Part shown: in pieces, positions 12,640-25,261 of the stretch
Position numbering within the stretch: the stretch's first letter is position 1
Layout: the number at the start of each line of letters is the position of its first letter
Assembly: GCA_040954595.2 (NCBI GenBank)
Contig: CM082579.2
Coordinates: 14,694,001-14,758,000, forward strand
Length of the DNA: 64,000 nt
Source of the DNA: Balanoglossus misakiensis
Taxonomy: Eukaryota; Hemichordata
Direction of reading: 5' to 3'
Made by a program: the position numbers and the translations under genes
The notes under the pieces: generated by a model
The model's database searches: none
The model's input: only the letters and a program-made list of their open reading frames with translations
Told to the model about the DNA's origin: nothing

Positions 12640-12935
12640 ATCCGCCATTCTGATTGGACGAGAGATCAATCCATCGATACGAAAGTACTCAATAGAGCAC
12701 TGCTAAAACTGGCCCCTGAACTAATAGCATGCAACAGGGAAAACGTGACTAAATAAAAAAAAATATAGCTGATAAATTTACGGACGGCCGGTTTATTTTT
12801 TAACTGCTCTATTGGAACTGTTGTCACTGTCATGCACGATGCATGTCTTGTCATTGCGCACTCGTGTTAACATTCATCAGAGCGCCTTTCGATCAATTCG
12901 TAACGTTTACATTAGACTCGAGTTCATTTTCGTTA
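12640..12935. repeat. dispersed ~300-bp repeat, copy 1
   Basis: Shares 'ACTCAATAGAGCACTGC', 'TAAAACTGGCCCCTGAACTA' and the downstream TTTACATT / TTCGTAAC phrases with 16195-16510, in the same orientation. There is no open frame of note. The flanks at 12120-12640 and 12936-14410 hold no gene I can support. Confidence 0.7.
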
Positions 12936-14410
12936 TGAAAATGACATTGATATACACAAAGTCGATTACTGATATAAAATAATAGCAATAACCCTAACCA
13001 TAGATTAGGCTATAGCATTCCGGTATTTTTTTCAATATCACTCAGGAAGGATTCTATAACATTCTGTTTTGTATCGGGATGTATAATTTAATATCCATAC
13101 TACAAAACAAATATCAGCGGTAACTCAGAAAATATTGTTGAAAATTTGTTCTCTGTAGGCCTAACCATGGTAAGATAATGCAATGCCGGTAAGTATTTTG
13201 GAAGTCAAGGTTGCATTGTATTGTCTGGTGTTCAAATAATCACAAACATCCCGGAAGACTAAATTCTTTCTGTCAAAACCACTTCTGCAACGACAAGAAC
13301 TTTCAGGGCAGGCAAAACCATGGCATGAAGACGATATGAAGTCGATGAGTTAATGTTATGTTGAACCCGGCCACTTAACGTATCTTAACTATTCACACAT
13401 TGACCATTCTATAATTCTCTCCCTTTTAATGTCTTCTTTGTGGTTTGTTTGTAAAAATGTTGCCTGTGTTGAAACTTGACTACTTGTCACTTTTGCCTAC
13501 CAAGAATAATATGACCAAAAGGGGTGGCATGAAATTCTAGACTGTAACAAACCTCGATTTCATGACCCAAAGTTTGATTTTATGTGTTTTTGGTTTGGAC
13601 GTGGCAAAGACATGTAAATTCCGACCACCTATACACCATCCATACATGTATGAATCGACATCATTTATTGCACGAGAGACTTCAAGCAAGCATTCCATCA
13701 TCGCAAAAGGACAAAGAGAGAGCGACTTTGTCTCTTTAAATTAATTTAGCAAGTTCAAAGTGAATGCCCACATGAAAACCTTTACTCAGCAATTTTTTTT
13801 GTAATTAATAAAACTAGGTTTGGTATGTTTTTGCGCTTGTTTTATTTTCCTTTTGTCTATAAATAGTCGTATATTTTAAAACAGCTAAAATGAGTCAAAT
13901 GGGGCATTTTTCCATCCCACCTCATCCTAGCTAAGAGCTTCAGTGCCGGTCACCTCCACAAAATTAATTTACCACGAACAAATTGAAATACAGCCAATCG
14001 GAAAAAGTGCGCCACCACATGGTCATTTGAAGACTTTTATGCTCTCTTCTGGCCGTAAACGCATGTGATCTGGAATAAATCGAACATCGATCGTGTTTTA
14101 TTTATTTTCACCACCAGCGAAAATCTACGACGGCCCAACCGCAGATTATTGCTGCTCCATACAACAACCGGCTTAAACTGTTCTGTGCATGTGTTTTGTG
14201 TTCTGGTGGCGTTTGCGGGTCTGAGACGTCATTTGTAGAAGGCCCTATTCGTTTTCTACCAATAACTTTTACCAACCATGCTAGAACTATTCCGTTTTCT
14301 TTGACGACGCTTGACACTTTTCTTGCTTTGTTGTTAGTACATGTAGTTTGTTTGTTCGTTACGTCTGTTACTGGGGTTCTTCACTTGTAGTCTGGTTACA
14401 CTATGAGATA
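12936..14410. other. no gene recognised
   Basis: This is ordinary AT-rich sequence with a MITE tip at 13700-13741 and only short chance frames. No splice-bounded conserved exon was seen on either strand. Confidence 0.5.
13700..13741. mobile_element. terminal fragment of MITE family P
   Basis: AAAAGGACAAAGAGAGAGCG followed by ACTTTGTCTCTTTAAA matches the two fused ends of family P elements (10534, 31658, 32614). Only the tips remain. Confidence 0.5.
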
Positions 14411-17400
14411 GGTGCCGTTAATCAGAATTTTTGGTAAGGAAGGTTTGAGAAGTCCATTCTATGTAAAAAATGGTGCTCATTCCAAAAAAGTCAGTCTTAT
14501 TAACCCCACTCAAGACAAAATTGCCATTTTGGCCATTTTTAACCCCAAAATGGTCTTTTTTTAGAAAACACTAAAAACACATTGTTTTCGTCACATTCTG
14601 AGATCTGATAACATATGATATGCTTATTCTATGTAAAATTTGGTGAATATTACGAAAAAAGTAGTTCGATTGACCCAAAACAACAGAAAATTGCCTTTTT
14701 GACCAATTTTTGCCCCAAAAACGTCATTTTTAGAAAAAAAATAAAACACACGGTTTTCTTCATAATGATTGATCTGGTGATATATGGAAAGTCAATTCTA
14801 TGTTAAAAGTGGTGACTTTAAAAAATAAAGCAGTCTTTTTGACCTCAATCAATACAAAAATGCCATTTTTGGCCACTTTTTGTGGTCAAAAAAGGTCATT
14901 TTTACAAAAAAACTAAAAATAAATTGTGTTTATCATATTCAGAGATCATTGGATATATGAAATGTCCATTCTATGTAAAAAATGGTGCTGATTCCAGAAA
15001 TAGCAGTCTTATTGACCCTACTCAAGAAAAAATGCCATTTTTGCCACTTTTTGCCCCAAAACGTCATTTTCAGAAAACACACAAAATTTATATATTTTCT
15101 TCACTTTCGGAGATCTGATAATGTATTATATGCCCACCCTATGTAAAATCTGGTGATTATTCGAAAAAAGCAGATTTATTGACCCAACCTAATGCAAAAA
15201 TGCCCTTTTGGAAAGTTTTTGCCCCAAAAGGCCATTTTTAGAAAAAAATTTAAAAACAAACTTTTCTTCATAAAGCTCAGAGATCATGTGATATATGAAA
15301 TGTTCATCCTATGTAAAAAATGGTGCTGATTCCAGAAATAGCAGTCTTATTGATCCTACTCCAGAAAAAATGCCATTTTGCCACTTTTTGCCCCCAAAAC
15401 GTCATTTTCAGAAAACACTCAAAATTTATATATTTTCTTCACTTTCGGAGATCTGATAATGAATTATATGCCCACTGTATGTGAAAAATTTCCAAAAAAG
15501 CAGTTTTATTGATGCCACTCAAGATAAAAGTGCCTTTTTGGCAAGTTTTTGCTCAAAAAGTGTCATTTCTAGAAAATACGAAAATTATGCCATTTTCTTC
15601 CCATTGGTGATCAAATGATAAATAAAAGTACTAAAAAACCCACTCTTACTGACCCCACTGAGGGAAAAAAATATCATTTTGGCCTCTTTGCTCAAAAAGG
15701 TAACTGTTAGAAAAAATAAATACAAACTTATTCCTTTATATTCAGAGCCCTTGTGATGTATGTAAATTCGTTTTTTTTGTGTGTGTGTGTGCAAAAAATA
15801 TGCTGATACCAGCACAACGGTCTTATTGAGACACCCCGCTCAGTACAAAATTGCCATTTAGCCATCTTTTGGTCAACAATAGGCATTTTCAGAAAACAAA
15901 TATAATTGATGTTTTTGCCTTTTGTGTTCTGATGTTGTATATGCATATTTAAAACGCCATAACCATATAATGTCAATTAAATTGATGATATTGAAAGACA
16001 GGGTTGCCACAATTTGGCAAATTTAGCCCAAAACTGAACTTAACAATAAGATGATCCATGTATACGCACTGTCTACTATAAGTCGATTATGCGTGGTGTG
16101 GAATATTTAGGTTCAGATATGCCAGCTCGGGAGAGAGTGTTGAAATTTATTCTCTTCAATCTGAATACAAAATCAGAAATTATATTATAATTTATATCAT
16201 GATACCTCCGTCATACTGATTGGACAGGAGTGCAACGATGCTAGAATACTCAATAGAGCACTGCTAAAACTGGCCCCTGAACTAGCACGCAGCAGGGAAA
16301 ATGTGGGTTTAAACTAAATAAACATAAAACCCTTGACGTTTTAATTTGGAACTGCTGTATGGGAATATTTGGGCAATGTGCAATGCCTTTCTTTTGTCAT
16401 CTGTATCATGTTTAGAGCTTGGTCCCGGGCGGCGTGTTTACATTCATTGACGCGAGTTTTGTTCCATTCGTAACTTCTTTTCCTCTCGACGCTGTTTCAT
16501 CATCATTATGAGTTCAACTTGGGCTAATTTTGCAAAATCTCCAAATACAAACATTTTTTCGGTACAAAATGGCTAAAATGATAATTTTTTCTTGAGTAGA
16601 TCTATTTTTGGCTACAAATAGCAAAAAAGGCAATTTTGACAACCAGAGTGCCGTTTTTGGAATAGTCACCAAATTTTACACAGAATGGACTTTTCATACA
16701 TGATCAGATCTCTGAATATGAAGAAAACAATTTGTCTTTAGTTTGTTTGTTTTTAATGAACATTTTTGACCAAAAAAGTGGCCGAAATTACAAATTTCAA
16801 TTGAATAGGGTAAGTAAGACTTCCGTTTTTGGAACAGTAACCACGTTTCAATATAGAATGGGCTTTTATTTATAATAAGATCACCGAAAGTGAAGAAAAG
16901 AGAATGCTTATTAATATATTCTTAAAAATAACAATTTTGTGCAAAACTTAGCCAAAAAGGTGATTTCATCATGGTTGAGGTAATTAAGACTGCATTTCTG
17001 GAATCAACACCTATTTTACAATTAATGTACTTTTCACACATCATAGAATCTCCAAATAAGAATCAAACAGTTTGTTTATAATGATTTTCGAAAAGTGGCT
17101 TTTTGGGCAAAAACTTGTCAAAAAAGCACTGTTTTCTTGAGTGGCGCTAGTAATTTTTTTTTGAATTTTTTCACATAGAGTGGGTACATAATACATCATC
17201 ATCTCCGAAAGTGAAGAAAATATAAAAGTTTTGGGTGTTTTCTAGAAATGACACTTTTTGGGCAAAAACTTGCCAAAGGGCACTTTTATCTTGGATGGCA
17301 TCAATAAAACTGCTTTTTTGGAAATTTTTCACATAAAGTGGGCATATAATACATTATCAGATCTCCGAAAGTGAAGAAAATATATAAATTTTGAGTGTTT

Positions 17401-18381
17401 TCTGAAAATGACGTTTTTGGGGCAAAAAGTGGCAAAAATGGCATTTTTTCTTGAGTAGGATCAATAAGACTGCTATTTCTGGAATTAGCACCATTTTTTA
17501 CATAGTTTGAACACTTCATATATCACATGATCTCTGAGCTTTATGAAGAAAAGTTTGTTTTTAATTTTTTTTTCTAAAAACGGCCTTTTTGGGTAATAAC
17601 TTTCCAAAAGGGCATTTTTGCATTAGGTTGGGTCAATAAATCTGCTTTTTTGGAATAATCACCAAGTTTTACATAGGATGGGCATATAAGTGAAGAAAAT
17701 ATATAAATTTTGAGTGTTTTCTAAAAATGACGTTTTGGGGCAAAAAGTGGCAAAAATGGCATGTTTTTTCTTGAGTAGGGTCAATAAGACTGCTATTTCT
17801 GAAATCAGCACCGTTTTTTACATAGAATGGACACTTCATATATCCAATGATCTCTGAATATGAAAAACACAATTTATTTTTAGTTTTTTTGTAAAAATGA
17901 CCTTTTTTGACCTCAAAAAGTGGCCAAAAATGGCATTTTTGTATTGATTGAGGTCAAAAAGACTGCTTTTTTTTTAAAGTCACCACTTTTAACATAGAAT
18001 TGACTTTCCATATATCACCAGATCAACTATTATGAAGAAAACCGTGTTTTTAAATTTTTTTCTAAAAATGACGTTTTTTTGGCAAAAAATGGTCAAAAAG
18101 GCAATTTTCTGTTGTTTTGGGTCAATCGAACTATTTTTTTCGTAATATTCACCAAATTTTACATAGAATAGGCATATCATATGTCATCAGATCTTAGAAT
18201 GTGACGAAAGTGTGTTTTTAGTGTTTTCTAAAAAAACACCATTTTTGGGTTAAAAATGGCCAAAATGGCAATTTTGTCTTGAGTGGGGTCAATAAGACTG
18301 ACATTTTTGGAATCAGCGCCATTTTTTACATAGAATGGACCTCTCAAACCTTCCTTACCAAAAATTCTGATTAACGGCATC
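14411..18381. mobile_element. ~4-kb foldback (giant inverted-repeat) element built of ~169-bp units
   Basis: The ends are complementary (GGTGCCGTTAATCAGAATTT at 14411; complement GATGCCGTTAATC ending at 18381) and are flanked by TA. The left arm (about 14411-15930) is a tandem series in which TCTATGTAAAA recurs at about 14459, 14628, 14797, 14971, 15139, 15309 and 15476, a ~169-bp step. The right arm (about 16550-18381) is the same series on the opposite strand. The centre (15980-16540) includes the repeat at 16195-16510. There is no transposase. TA flanks would suit a Tc1/mariner-type or foldback element; that is inference. Confidence 0.8.
16195..16510. repeat. dispersed ~300-bp repeat, copy 2 (inside the foldback element)
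   Basis: Homologous to 12640-12935, direct orientation. It sits between the arms of the 4-kb inverted repeat, so the foldback either captured genomic DNA or formed around it. Confidence 0.7.
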
Positions 18382-18399
18382 TAGCTCCTGGACTAGGTC

Positions 18400-18468
18400 C
18401 CCTGCCCCATTCCCACTGCCATCGGCGCTACGCTCAAGGGCGCAGCCAGCGGTGGGAATGGGGCAGGG
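18400..18468. other. GC-rich hairpin with perfect 17-bp stem
   Basis: CCCTGCCCCATTCCCAC (18400-18416) pairs exactly with GTGGGAATGGGGCAGGG (18452-18468) around a 35-nt loop. It lies just outside the foldback element. Base composition is strikingly different from the surroundings. Confidence 0.7.
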
Positions 18469-18582
18469 AACAGACTACTTCACTTGTGGAATAAAGTGCT
18501 CATTTCTTGTGTATCTGCATTTTGTCGATGTTATCGCTCCTCTGGCAGAGAAGCCAGGGTGCTAGCTGTTGGCTTTAATAAG

Positions 18583-18833
18583 GGACTGTTCAGAATTTAC
18601 TTCCAGGGGGCGGAGAATTTTCAGAGGGGGGTGGGACCACCCATTTTCTCCAAGACAAATTAGGGGAGACTAGACATAAAAGTCACAATAGGGGGACCAT
18701 GGAAAATCCCCAGGAAATTTAAGGGGGGACCACATATTTCCTCCACAATTTACTAGGGGAGACCATGGGAAAAAATCACCAGGAAAATAAAAAATCCTCC
18801 ATCCCCAACTTGGAAGTAAATTCTGAACAGTCC
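18583..18833. mobile_element. ~250-bp MITE with 23-bp terminal inverted repeats
   Basis: GGACTGTTCAGAATTTACTT begins the element and its complement AAGTAAATTCTGAACAGTCC ends it. The interior is G-rich (runs of GGGGGG) with AAAATCCC pieces. There is no coding capacity. The target duplication is not clear. Confidence 0.75.
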
Positions 18834-20100
18834 TTCATGGTTGTTTGTTTGTTTGTTTGCCTGTTTGTTTATTCGTATCTTTGTTTGTTTGTGTATTCTA
18901 TCTCATTTAATATGATGCTTCTGTCACATTTGGCATTTACTGTCGCATAAACAATGACCGAACCGACTCGACTGCGTTTGGATGCACGATGGACTTAAGA
19001 GTGAATCCATCGGTGTTTACCGGCCAAAACAAAACCGTTTGATTTCTTTAACACTGTTGCAACAAGTGAGACCCTAGTACATATAGTATATAAATCAGAA
19101 GTCCGGTGCATGTTTGCCAGTGACACCTACCACAAAATGGTATCGCCCAAATAATGTTGGGCGCGCCCGTGGAAGTTATAAGCCCGGCGCTTTTTCCTCA
19201 TGATTAATAAAACAGTTAACACAACATTGGAAATTCAGCCAATTTGTCCCTGTTTTGTAGAAATAGTGCGAGCTATACATGGCGAAAAGTTTTTCAAAAA
19301 ATAGATCAAAATGGGAATTCAAATTAGTGAATATTATTGGCACTTACAGAGTTTTAATTCAAAATAGAGGATTCATTCCAATGAATATGCAAGTCAAGAA
19401 GTCACATAGGGATCATGAAAATGACCTATTGATCATGTCATGATGATTATGTACAAGAGAGAAGTAAAAAACTGGTTATTGCTTGAATTTCATGTTTCTT
19501 TTTAATCAGATGTAGTCAACAGTCTTTCAACAAGTCTATAACATGATTTTGAAATGATTTTCAAAAGTACACAATTCCATATGAAAATGTTACTTTAAGA
19601 TTTGTAAATTTTTCTGTATATTTGAGTTCACGTGCATAGGCTGACTCAAACATTCTTTGCATCAACATTTACCGTCCTTTCAAAAATCTTGCCTGTAGTC
19701 CAGGTTTTACATTTGCACTTAATAGCATTATAACACCATCATGTCATCCACATGTTACCCTCACAGCCAGTCACTGTGTGTATATTGTGATTCATGAAGT
19801 ACATGTAGTGCTACATATTTTTGTGGAGATGAGACACACACACACATAGCAACCGATAGACAGACTGCTTGATAATATGCTCTGACTGATCCCTAAAGCT
19901 GAAACTTGTATGTGTTTGTACATACAACACAAAGGAACTAAAAATAGGGCATTCACATAGGGACCATTGAAAGTTTTCTGAAACATCTCAACTCAAACAT
20001 TGACATAAAAAATACTTTGTGAACAATTAAAGTCTTCCTGGAACGTTTCAGATTTGAGACGGTTTTGCCAGCCAGACCTGATCCGGTGTAATGATTAACA
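18834..20100. other. no gene recognised
   Basis: AT-rich sequence with a TTGTTTGTTTG run at about 18840-18890 and a short ACACAC tract near 19831-19846. No conserved frame or exon was seen. Confidence 0.5.
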
Positions 20101-20148
20101 CCTCTTCGCAACCCATTGTCTATGGGGCCGAGCCTCGCAGTGCCTATA

Positions 20149-20262
20149 CATAAACTTTGTGTGTGTGGACACAAACGACTCAAAGGATTAATGCTCTGTG
20201 TTTACCATAGGCAAATAGTGTCTCAAATTTTTCCCTGCCTGAACCTGGTATCTGAAATGTTT
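20149..20262 (+). repeat. dispersed repeat family S, copy 1
   Basis: Shares CATAAACTTTG, GTGTGGACACAA, TTAATGCTCTGTGTTTACC and AGGCAAATAGTGTCTC with 46863-46985 (same strand), and its 3' half with 24035-24150 (opposite strand). Non-coding. Confidence 0.7.
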
Positions 20263-20594
20263 CTCATTTTACCCAGTGTAAACATGGTGAAAGACAAAAT
20301 GTCCTATACCTGTATAACATAGATCATAAATTTATAATACCAGGGTTTACTTGGTCTGATTGAAGCTCTGTAATTGGTTGAAGCAAGGGTTTTTATTACA
20401 TATGTACCGTCGATTACTTGCACCGAGCGCGCGCGTAACATCGGTATTTGCACTCAGTGCAATACCAAAAACATTATGCTATACCTGTATGCAAATGAGT
20501 GGCCTGTTCACGAAACAAGCAATATCATTCCGCGGTCTCATTTCTTTCATTTTCGGTCTTTTTTTCAAAATGGGATGAACATATGTAATAAAAA

Positions 20595-20785
20595 CAGAAC
20601 CCCATGGCTCAATCGTGCAAGCACGGCGTACCGGTAGTATTTGCACTCGTGCTGGCGGTGTATTCTTGCTGCCCCCCGCACTCGCTGTCGCTCGTGCGGG
20701 GGACGGGCGCAAGAATACACCGCCAGACACTCGATGCAAATACTACCGTTACGCCGTGCTTGCACGATCGGGCCATGGGGTTCTG
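20595..20785. mobile_element. 191-bp GC-rich near-perfect palindrome
   Basis: CAGAACCCCATGGC at the left end is matched by GCCATGGGGTTCTG at the right. Within, AGCACGGCGTA, GGTAGTATTTGCA, GGCGGTGTATTCTTGC and CCCGCAC each have their complement in order on the other arm. It could be a MITE or a foldback hairpin; no clear target duplication was found. Confidence 0.75.
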
Positions 20786-21410
20786 TCATAACATTCTCTA
20801 CTAGAAGACCTGAACAGTAAATAACTGAAATAAAATACACAAAAGAGAATGCATCTGAATAGAACACAATTTATTAACTTGGATTGGTCATGGGCATCAG
20901 GGCGCTCTACTTAAGAAATTCTAGAACATGTTTGTACAAGTGGCATTTTCATGAGCAGTGAGCAACGAGGCCTTTCTGGCATGTAATACTTAAAATCCAA
21001 ACATCAGATTTTTTATCACACAAAATCATATTATATATAATGACATTATAAATGGTGTGCGCTTATATTTGGTTACGGATTTAAAACCTCTTTGAGGAAA
21101 ATTTTGCAGAGAGGTCTTGTATCTACAACCAAATAACCACTATGTTCATATCATTCAGATTGCTCAGTACTATCAGCGAGTTCACCAGTGGTTTCCAGAA
21201 ATCTATAGGCTAAACATATGCCATTTTCATTGTGCCTCCCCCCATCTATTTCAATACAATAAATAATGGCTGGCTTGATTTTTCACCAGGACTTTTCAAC
21301 AATAGTTTTTGTTAAGATATAGACAACATTCCAGATGTGTATGAAAACTCGAGGAAAATAATAACATTTGACCTGTCATCAGTTGTGAATTAATTAAATA
21401 TTTTCATAAA
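20786..21410 (-). other. probable 3' untranslated region of UBE2J1
   Basis: This stretch follows the UBE2J1 stop codon on the minus strand and is AT-rich with no open frame. AATAAA hexamers occur on the minus strand, for example opposite TTTATT near 20869-20874. The exact 3' end cannot be fixed. Confidence 0.35.
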
Positions 21411-21985
21411 CTACACATTATAATCAAATTTAAACTCGTATGTAATGAATAATCGTCTCAACATAAGAGCTGCTAAGGCTAGACTCAACAGCACTATCAA
21501 CACGAAAGAATTACTATTTTCTTGCTGACGTATCTGGCGATTATTCTGATTTGATAGTGTGTCGTTTCTTCTTCTGGGTTGCTCATACCCTTGCTGGCTG
21601 ACATTTCTTTGTCGTATGTTTGTCTCTGTGGTAGCATTGTCATTGGCATTTCTCTGGGGGTGTTTTCTGTGTTGGCAGTTGCAGGTTCTGGTGCTAGGGG
21701 AGTGTTGACATCTGCCTGGGGTGTTGCATCGGCTGGCGGTTGAACGGTGTTGTCGTTGTTCGATGCCGCATCTCTGTGTCGTGGCGGCTGTCCGGCTCCT
21801 GCAAACGCAGCGTACTGAGACACGAATGGGTTCGGGTATGACATCTGCTGGAAGTGTTGCTGGTATGCTGCGGCTGGATAGGGTGGGGGTTGTTGGTTCG
21901 CAGAAGCTACAGGCTGGGGTGTGTTTGTGCTTGTGCTTGTTGTGGCAGTATCAGCAGAGGTTGCTATGCTTTTCTTTGTCTCTTC
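21411..21985 (-). CDS. UBE2J1: UBE2J1 terminal coding exon (ER tail-anchored ubiquitin-conjugating enzyme), frameshifted
   Basis: UBE2J1 (UBC6e) is an ER-membrane E2 that attaches ubiquitin in ER-associated degradation. This exon starts after a strong minus-strand acceptor (TTCTTTTTATCCTCCACAG) and encodes a Ser/Thr/Pro/Gln-rich linker, then a basic Arg/Gln-rich stretch and a C-terminal membrane anchor, FVLIVLLSLALAALMLRRL. About a dozen further residues end at a TAG complementary to 21411-21413. The anchor and its Arg-Arg follow-on match the family tail closely. The linker and the anchor lie in different frames. One missing base in the C-run opposite 21656-21660 would join them, so an indel or assembly error is likely. 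The catalytic UBC exons were not found on the minus strand of the window. Either introns are very long or this is an orphan exon. Confidence 0.85.
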
Positions 21986-22324
21986 CTGTGGAGGATAAAA
22001 AGAACACAGTGTTTTTGCAAAGGTCGGGGAACACTGGTAATGGATTTGGGAACCCCGTTAATATTCCTATAACCTCCTAATATAACCACATTGATACACC
22101 CAGGGGAACCCCGGTAAAATGACTGGGGAACTCTGGTAGACTGCCTGACCACTGTGACATTGGCCTTGTTCTGTTGTTTTAATTCGGAGTGACTGGGGTA
22201 CTCCGGTAGATTTTATCTAGGTACCGCCCTTAACAAAAACACTAGAACAGAATCACAATTTGGAAGGCATGAGAGGCAAATACCATTTAAGGATGTACAC
22301 GCACAACATAAACTGATAAACAGT

Positions 22325-22692
22325 GCATGTGTGTCTGTTCCTGAAAGGATTACATCGATAATTGCCAGAAAACAAACTTCTACTATTGTCTTTTTCACGA
22401 AATTTTACACATAGCTCAGACAAGTAAACGTAAATTCATTGGTCAAAAAAAATTATGTGGTCACCAAGCTCTATTATGAGATAAATTACGTTAAAATCTT
22501 CGCCAATAGACAAACCATTGGTGAAAAATGCTGAGACAGCAAATTTCTTCTATTATCAACTAAATTCATGGCTCTGTATTTTTTTTAAAAAGGGCAATGA
22601 CCCCTACAATTTTTAACGGATTCTCATTATACATACACAGCATAATCCAAAAATCCACAATTAAAAGAATGACAATACTTTCAACGTGTATA
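22325..22692 (-). repeat. dispersed repeat family R, copy 1 (inverted)
   Basis: The reverse complement carries the family landmarks in order: TTGAAAGTATTGTCATT, TATGTATAATGA, ATGAATTTAGT, ACCAATGGTTTGTCTAT, GAGCTATGTGTAAAATTTC and GACAATAGTAGAAG. Homologues lie at 22990, 31978, 51923 and 53150. Non-coding. Confidence 0.75.
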
Positions 22693-22989
22693 ATACCAGC
22701 ATACACCTGTTTCAAGTCCAGTGTCCTAATACACCATCATCATGAATTGGAACTCAAAGCAAGGCCAATGAGCAAACCCAGATTGACAACTCATTACACC
22801 AGCAAAGTGGTTTCTTTATGGAAGTGGTGGTACCAATAAATACTTTATTCAAGGTAAGAATTTCTTATTGTAGCAGTATTTTCATTTCCATTCATGTTTT
22901 AAAGGCCTTTTTTGTAGATTCTGAGTTTCTATGCCAGACAAAGTATGATTATTTTTCCACTAATGCAGCCTGAATTAAAGTCAACATTT

Positions 22990-23205
22990 TTCACCATAGG
23001 TCTTTCTATGTTATTTTTCTATAGGCATGGACACATTTAAGTTTATCTCAAAACTGAGCACAGTGGTGAGCCTACAACTTATATGAATCACTCAATTTAA
23101 TTTCATTTGGATGAGTTATGAGTGAAACTTCTTAAAATTACAATAGTAGAAAAGGGTTTTCTATCAATTCTTAATGTTATCCTATGGGAAGAAACACATT
23201 CCATG
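22990..23205 (+). repeat. dispersed repeat family R, copy 2 (5'-truncated)
   Basis: Contains TTTATCTCAAAA, AATAGTAGAA, GGTTTTCTATCAATTCT and CTATGGGAAGAAACACA in family order; only the distal half is present and it is the most diverged copy. Confidence 0.55.
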
Positions 23206-23409
23206 AGCTCATACATGTAGTGTGTGCCATTCTTAACCCTTTCAGTATTATATGAATCAGATATAGAAGCTTGTTCAACGTCCCGTTGCGGCCAAGCCAA
23301 TCAGATTGCACGTTATGTCAATCAAAACTGAAGGATACCTAAAGTTCTCTATAAGGCACCGTCTGATTGGTTTACTAGAGTTTTCAACGGGAGCTTCTAT
23401 GGGAGTTGG

Positions 23410-23484
23410 TCAGATGTAGTGTGAGGCGACAGTATAAGAATACCGTACTGCGAAGTAAAAGACGTCGCCGTACCCTACATCTGA
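23410..23484. other. 75-nt imperfect hairpin
   Basis: TCAGATGTAGTGTGAGGCGAC pairs with GTCGCCGTACCCTACATCTGA at 18 of 21 positions around a ~33-nt loop. The size and mismatch pattern are in the range of microRNA precursors, but the neighbouring sequence (23258-23410) also contains inverted pieces, so a small transposon remnant is equally likely. Confidence 0.4.
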
Positions 23485-24034
23485 TTTTAATCAGATTGTA
23501 TGCACACATAAGCTGGTTTAGAATACTGATAAACCCTGATGAAACAATCTCAGTAAAATATATACAGATGAGAATGAGAATGCAGTTAAAGTTAAATATA
23601 CATTCGTTGTATCTTTTGGCTTTATTTCCAGTATTTTTGTTCTATGTAGCAAATGCGATTTCATGTTCTACTCCACACAGATTATTACTTGTCAGCACAG
23701 AATGTATGTGTATAATGGCCATTGTCATTGTTGACAATAATTCATGGATTCTAGTCTGGACTTAAATTCCAATTTGGCACAATAACAATGCTGACCATAC
23801 ACATATATGTTTCATCATGTTTCGGGAATTTGCACAAGAAACTGCTAAACAAAGATACTGAAAACAAAGGAAAAAGGTAAAGGTAATGGAGCTTTAATTA
23901 CAATTCACACTGTATACAAAATCCATGTAAAAATTCAAAATACTGGATTTGTCAGCTTCAACTGATATGGGGGTCACACAAGAAATTGCTAAAACGTCTC
24001 AGATCAAATACTGGCATAAATTATTATTGGTGAA

Positions 24035-24150
24035 TGGTTTAAGTGGTCCTGAATCTTCTCAGATTTGAGACACGTCTCTTACCAGGTTCACACAGGGTAA
24101 AATTTGAGACACTATTAGTATATGGTAAACACAGAGCGTTAATACTTTGG
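24035..24150 (-). repeat. dispersed repeat family S, copy 2 (inverted)
   Basis: The reverse complement carries GCTCTGTGTTTACCATA, AATAGTGTCTCAAATTTTACC and GAACCTGGTA as in copies 1 and 3. A long G-run follows at 24151-24166. Confidence 0.65.
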
Positions 24151-24320
24151 GGGGGGGGGGGGGGGGTTAGCTGGGCAGACCCGCCCTCCTTTATTTTTTG
24201 CCACCCTGCTATCTTACGCGCCGCCCTGCTTTCTTTTCATTCCCGCCTTGGTAAATATTTATTGTTTCTGGTGCACGCTCCCGCATGCGGCTGGCATTTG
24301 AGAGAATGATATTTATTCAG

Positions 24321-24720
24321 TTTAGGGATGTTTTGTCGCCTTTGTACAAAACACAAGCAGAAGGCCAAGTGCGGAGGGACTTGGGTTACAACATCTCCAT
24401 GTACATGTACCACCCTTCGCGAAGACAAACTCAAGCAGCATGAAGAGACGATTATCGACCGGGCGGCAATGCAGCTTGACGCCGAGGCAGCAGTTATCGA
24501 GAACAGCAGCGGTCTTGTGGCTGCATTTGACAAGGTCATCACCTTTGAGACGCAAGCCTTCATGCATCGGCGTCCTACGATGCATGTATTTTCTCATGCA
24601 CAGAGAATTGCCGCACACCACCAACTTCATCCATGTTTTGGAATTGGCAAAGTCCCTCGGGTGTTCATTCCTTGGTACTCTCAGCAGTGATGACCACAAC
24701 TATAATGGTTTATTGCATTG
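24321..24720 (+). pseudogene. hAT-derived KIAA1586/ZNF862-like gene, first recognised exon, frameshifted
   Basis: The exon follows a plausible acceptor (TTTATTCAG) and ends at a consensus donor (GTAAGT at 24721). The first part encodes MFCRLCTKHKQKAK, a CxxC zinc-finger-like start, and TLREDKLKQHEETI, as in hAT-derived zinc-finger proteins. The second part (CMYFLMHRELPHTTNF, ELAKSLGCSFL) continues the same family's pattern but in the next frame. An extra base near 24560 therefore breaks the reading frame. The junction to the next exon is also out of phase. Confidence 0.7.
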
Positions 24721-24919
24721 GTAAGTAGGTCTACTGATTTTTGTGCAGATCTAAATTGTAGGCAATGTAGTGACATTTATTTAAACCTGGTTGTTTTCAA
24801 GAAAGGATCACTGTTTAAGCAATAGTGTTACACTCAATAAATAATAATTACTGTACAAATTACTGTGAATTTTGATAAGTTTAATCTGAAGAGTAATTTT
24901 CATTTATTTCATTTTTCAG

Positions 24920-25087
24920 GCAAAGTCATCCGTGATGAGATTTTAGAGAAGATGAAAGGAAGTAACTTCTATTCACTGTTAATAGATGAAAACAACTGAT
25001 GTGGCTGTATTGAAGCAATTAATCATCTATTCCAAGTACACCTTGAAGTCTGGGAAGTCAGTTGTGTCTTTCCTTGGAGTTAAAGAA
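24920..25087 (+). pseudogene. hAT-derived gene, second exon (DDE-type catalytic region start), frameshifted
   Basis: Bounded by acceptor TTTTTCAG and donor GTAAGT. It encodes KVIRDEILEKMKGSNFYSLL, then IDE and, after removal of one A from an AAAA run near 24990, TTDVAVLKQLIIYSKYTL and VVSFLGVKE. The D-E-T-T-D motif is characteristic of this hAT-derived family near the first catalytic Asp. The extra A makes the present reading end at a TGA directly after it. Confidence 0.75.
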
Positions 25088-25261
25088 GTAAGTGGAAAGT
25101 TTTTCAATTTTTAAGTCTACACTGAATTAAAAACATACGATTAAACATGTTTTTGAGTGACCTCATTTAATTGATTTTGCTGACTAGTTATTTCAGGTGA
25201 GACAAACATTGAGTTGTACATTGCATGTGTTAACATCAAGGTTTTATTTTCACTGTTTTAG

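Larger units (their letters stand above)
22700..24030. other. no gene recognised
   Basis: Apart from repeat family R (22990-23205) and the hairpin at 23410-23484, this AT-rich stretch shows only chance frames. I looked for the upstream UBE2J1 exons on the minus strand and did not see them. Confidence 0.5.
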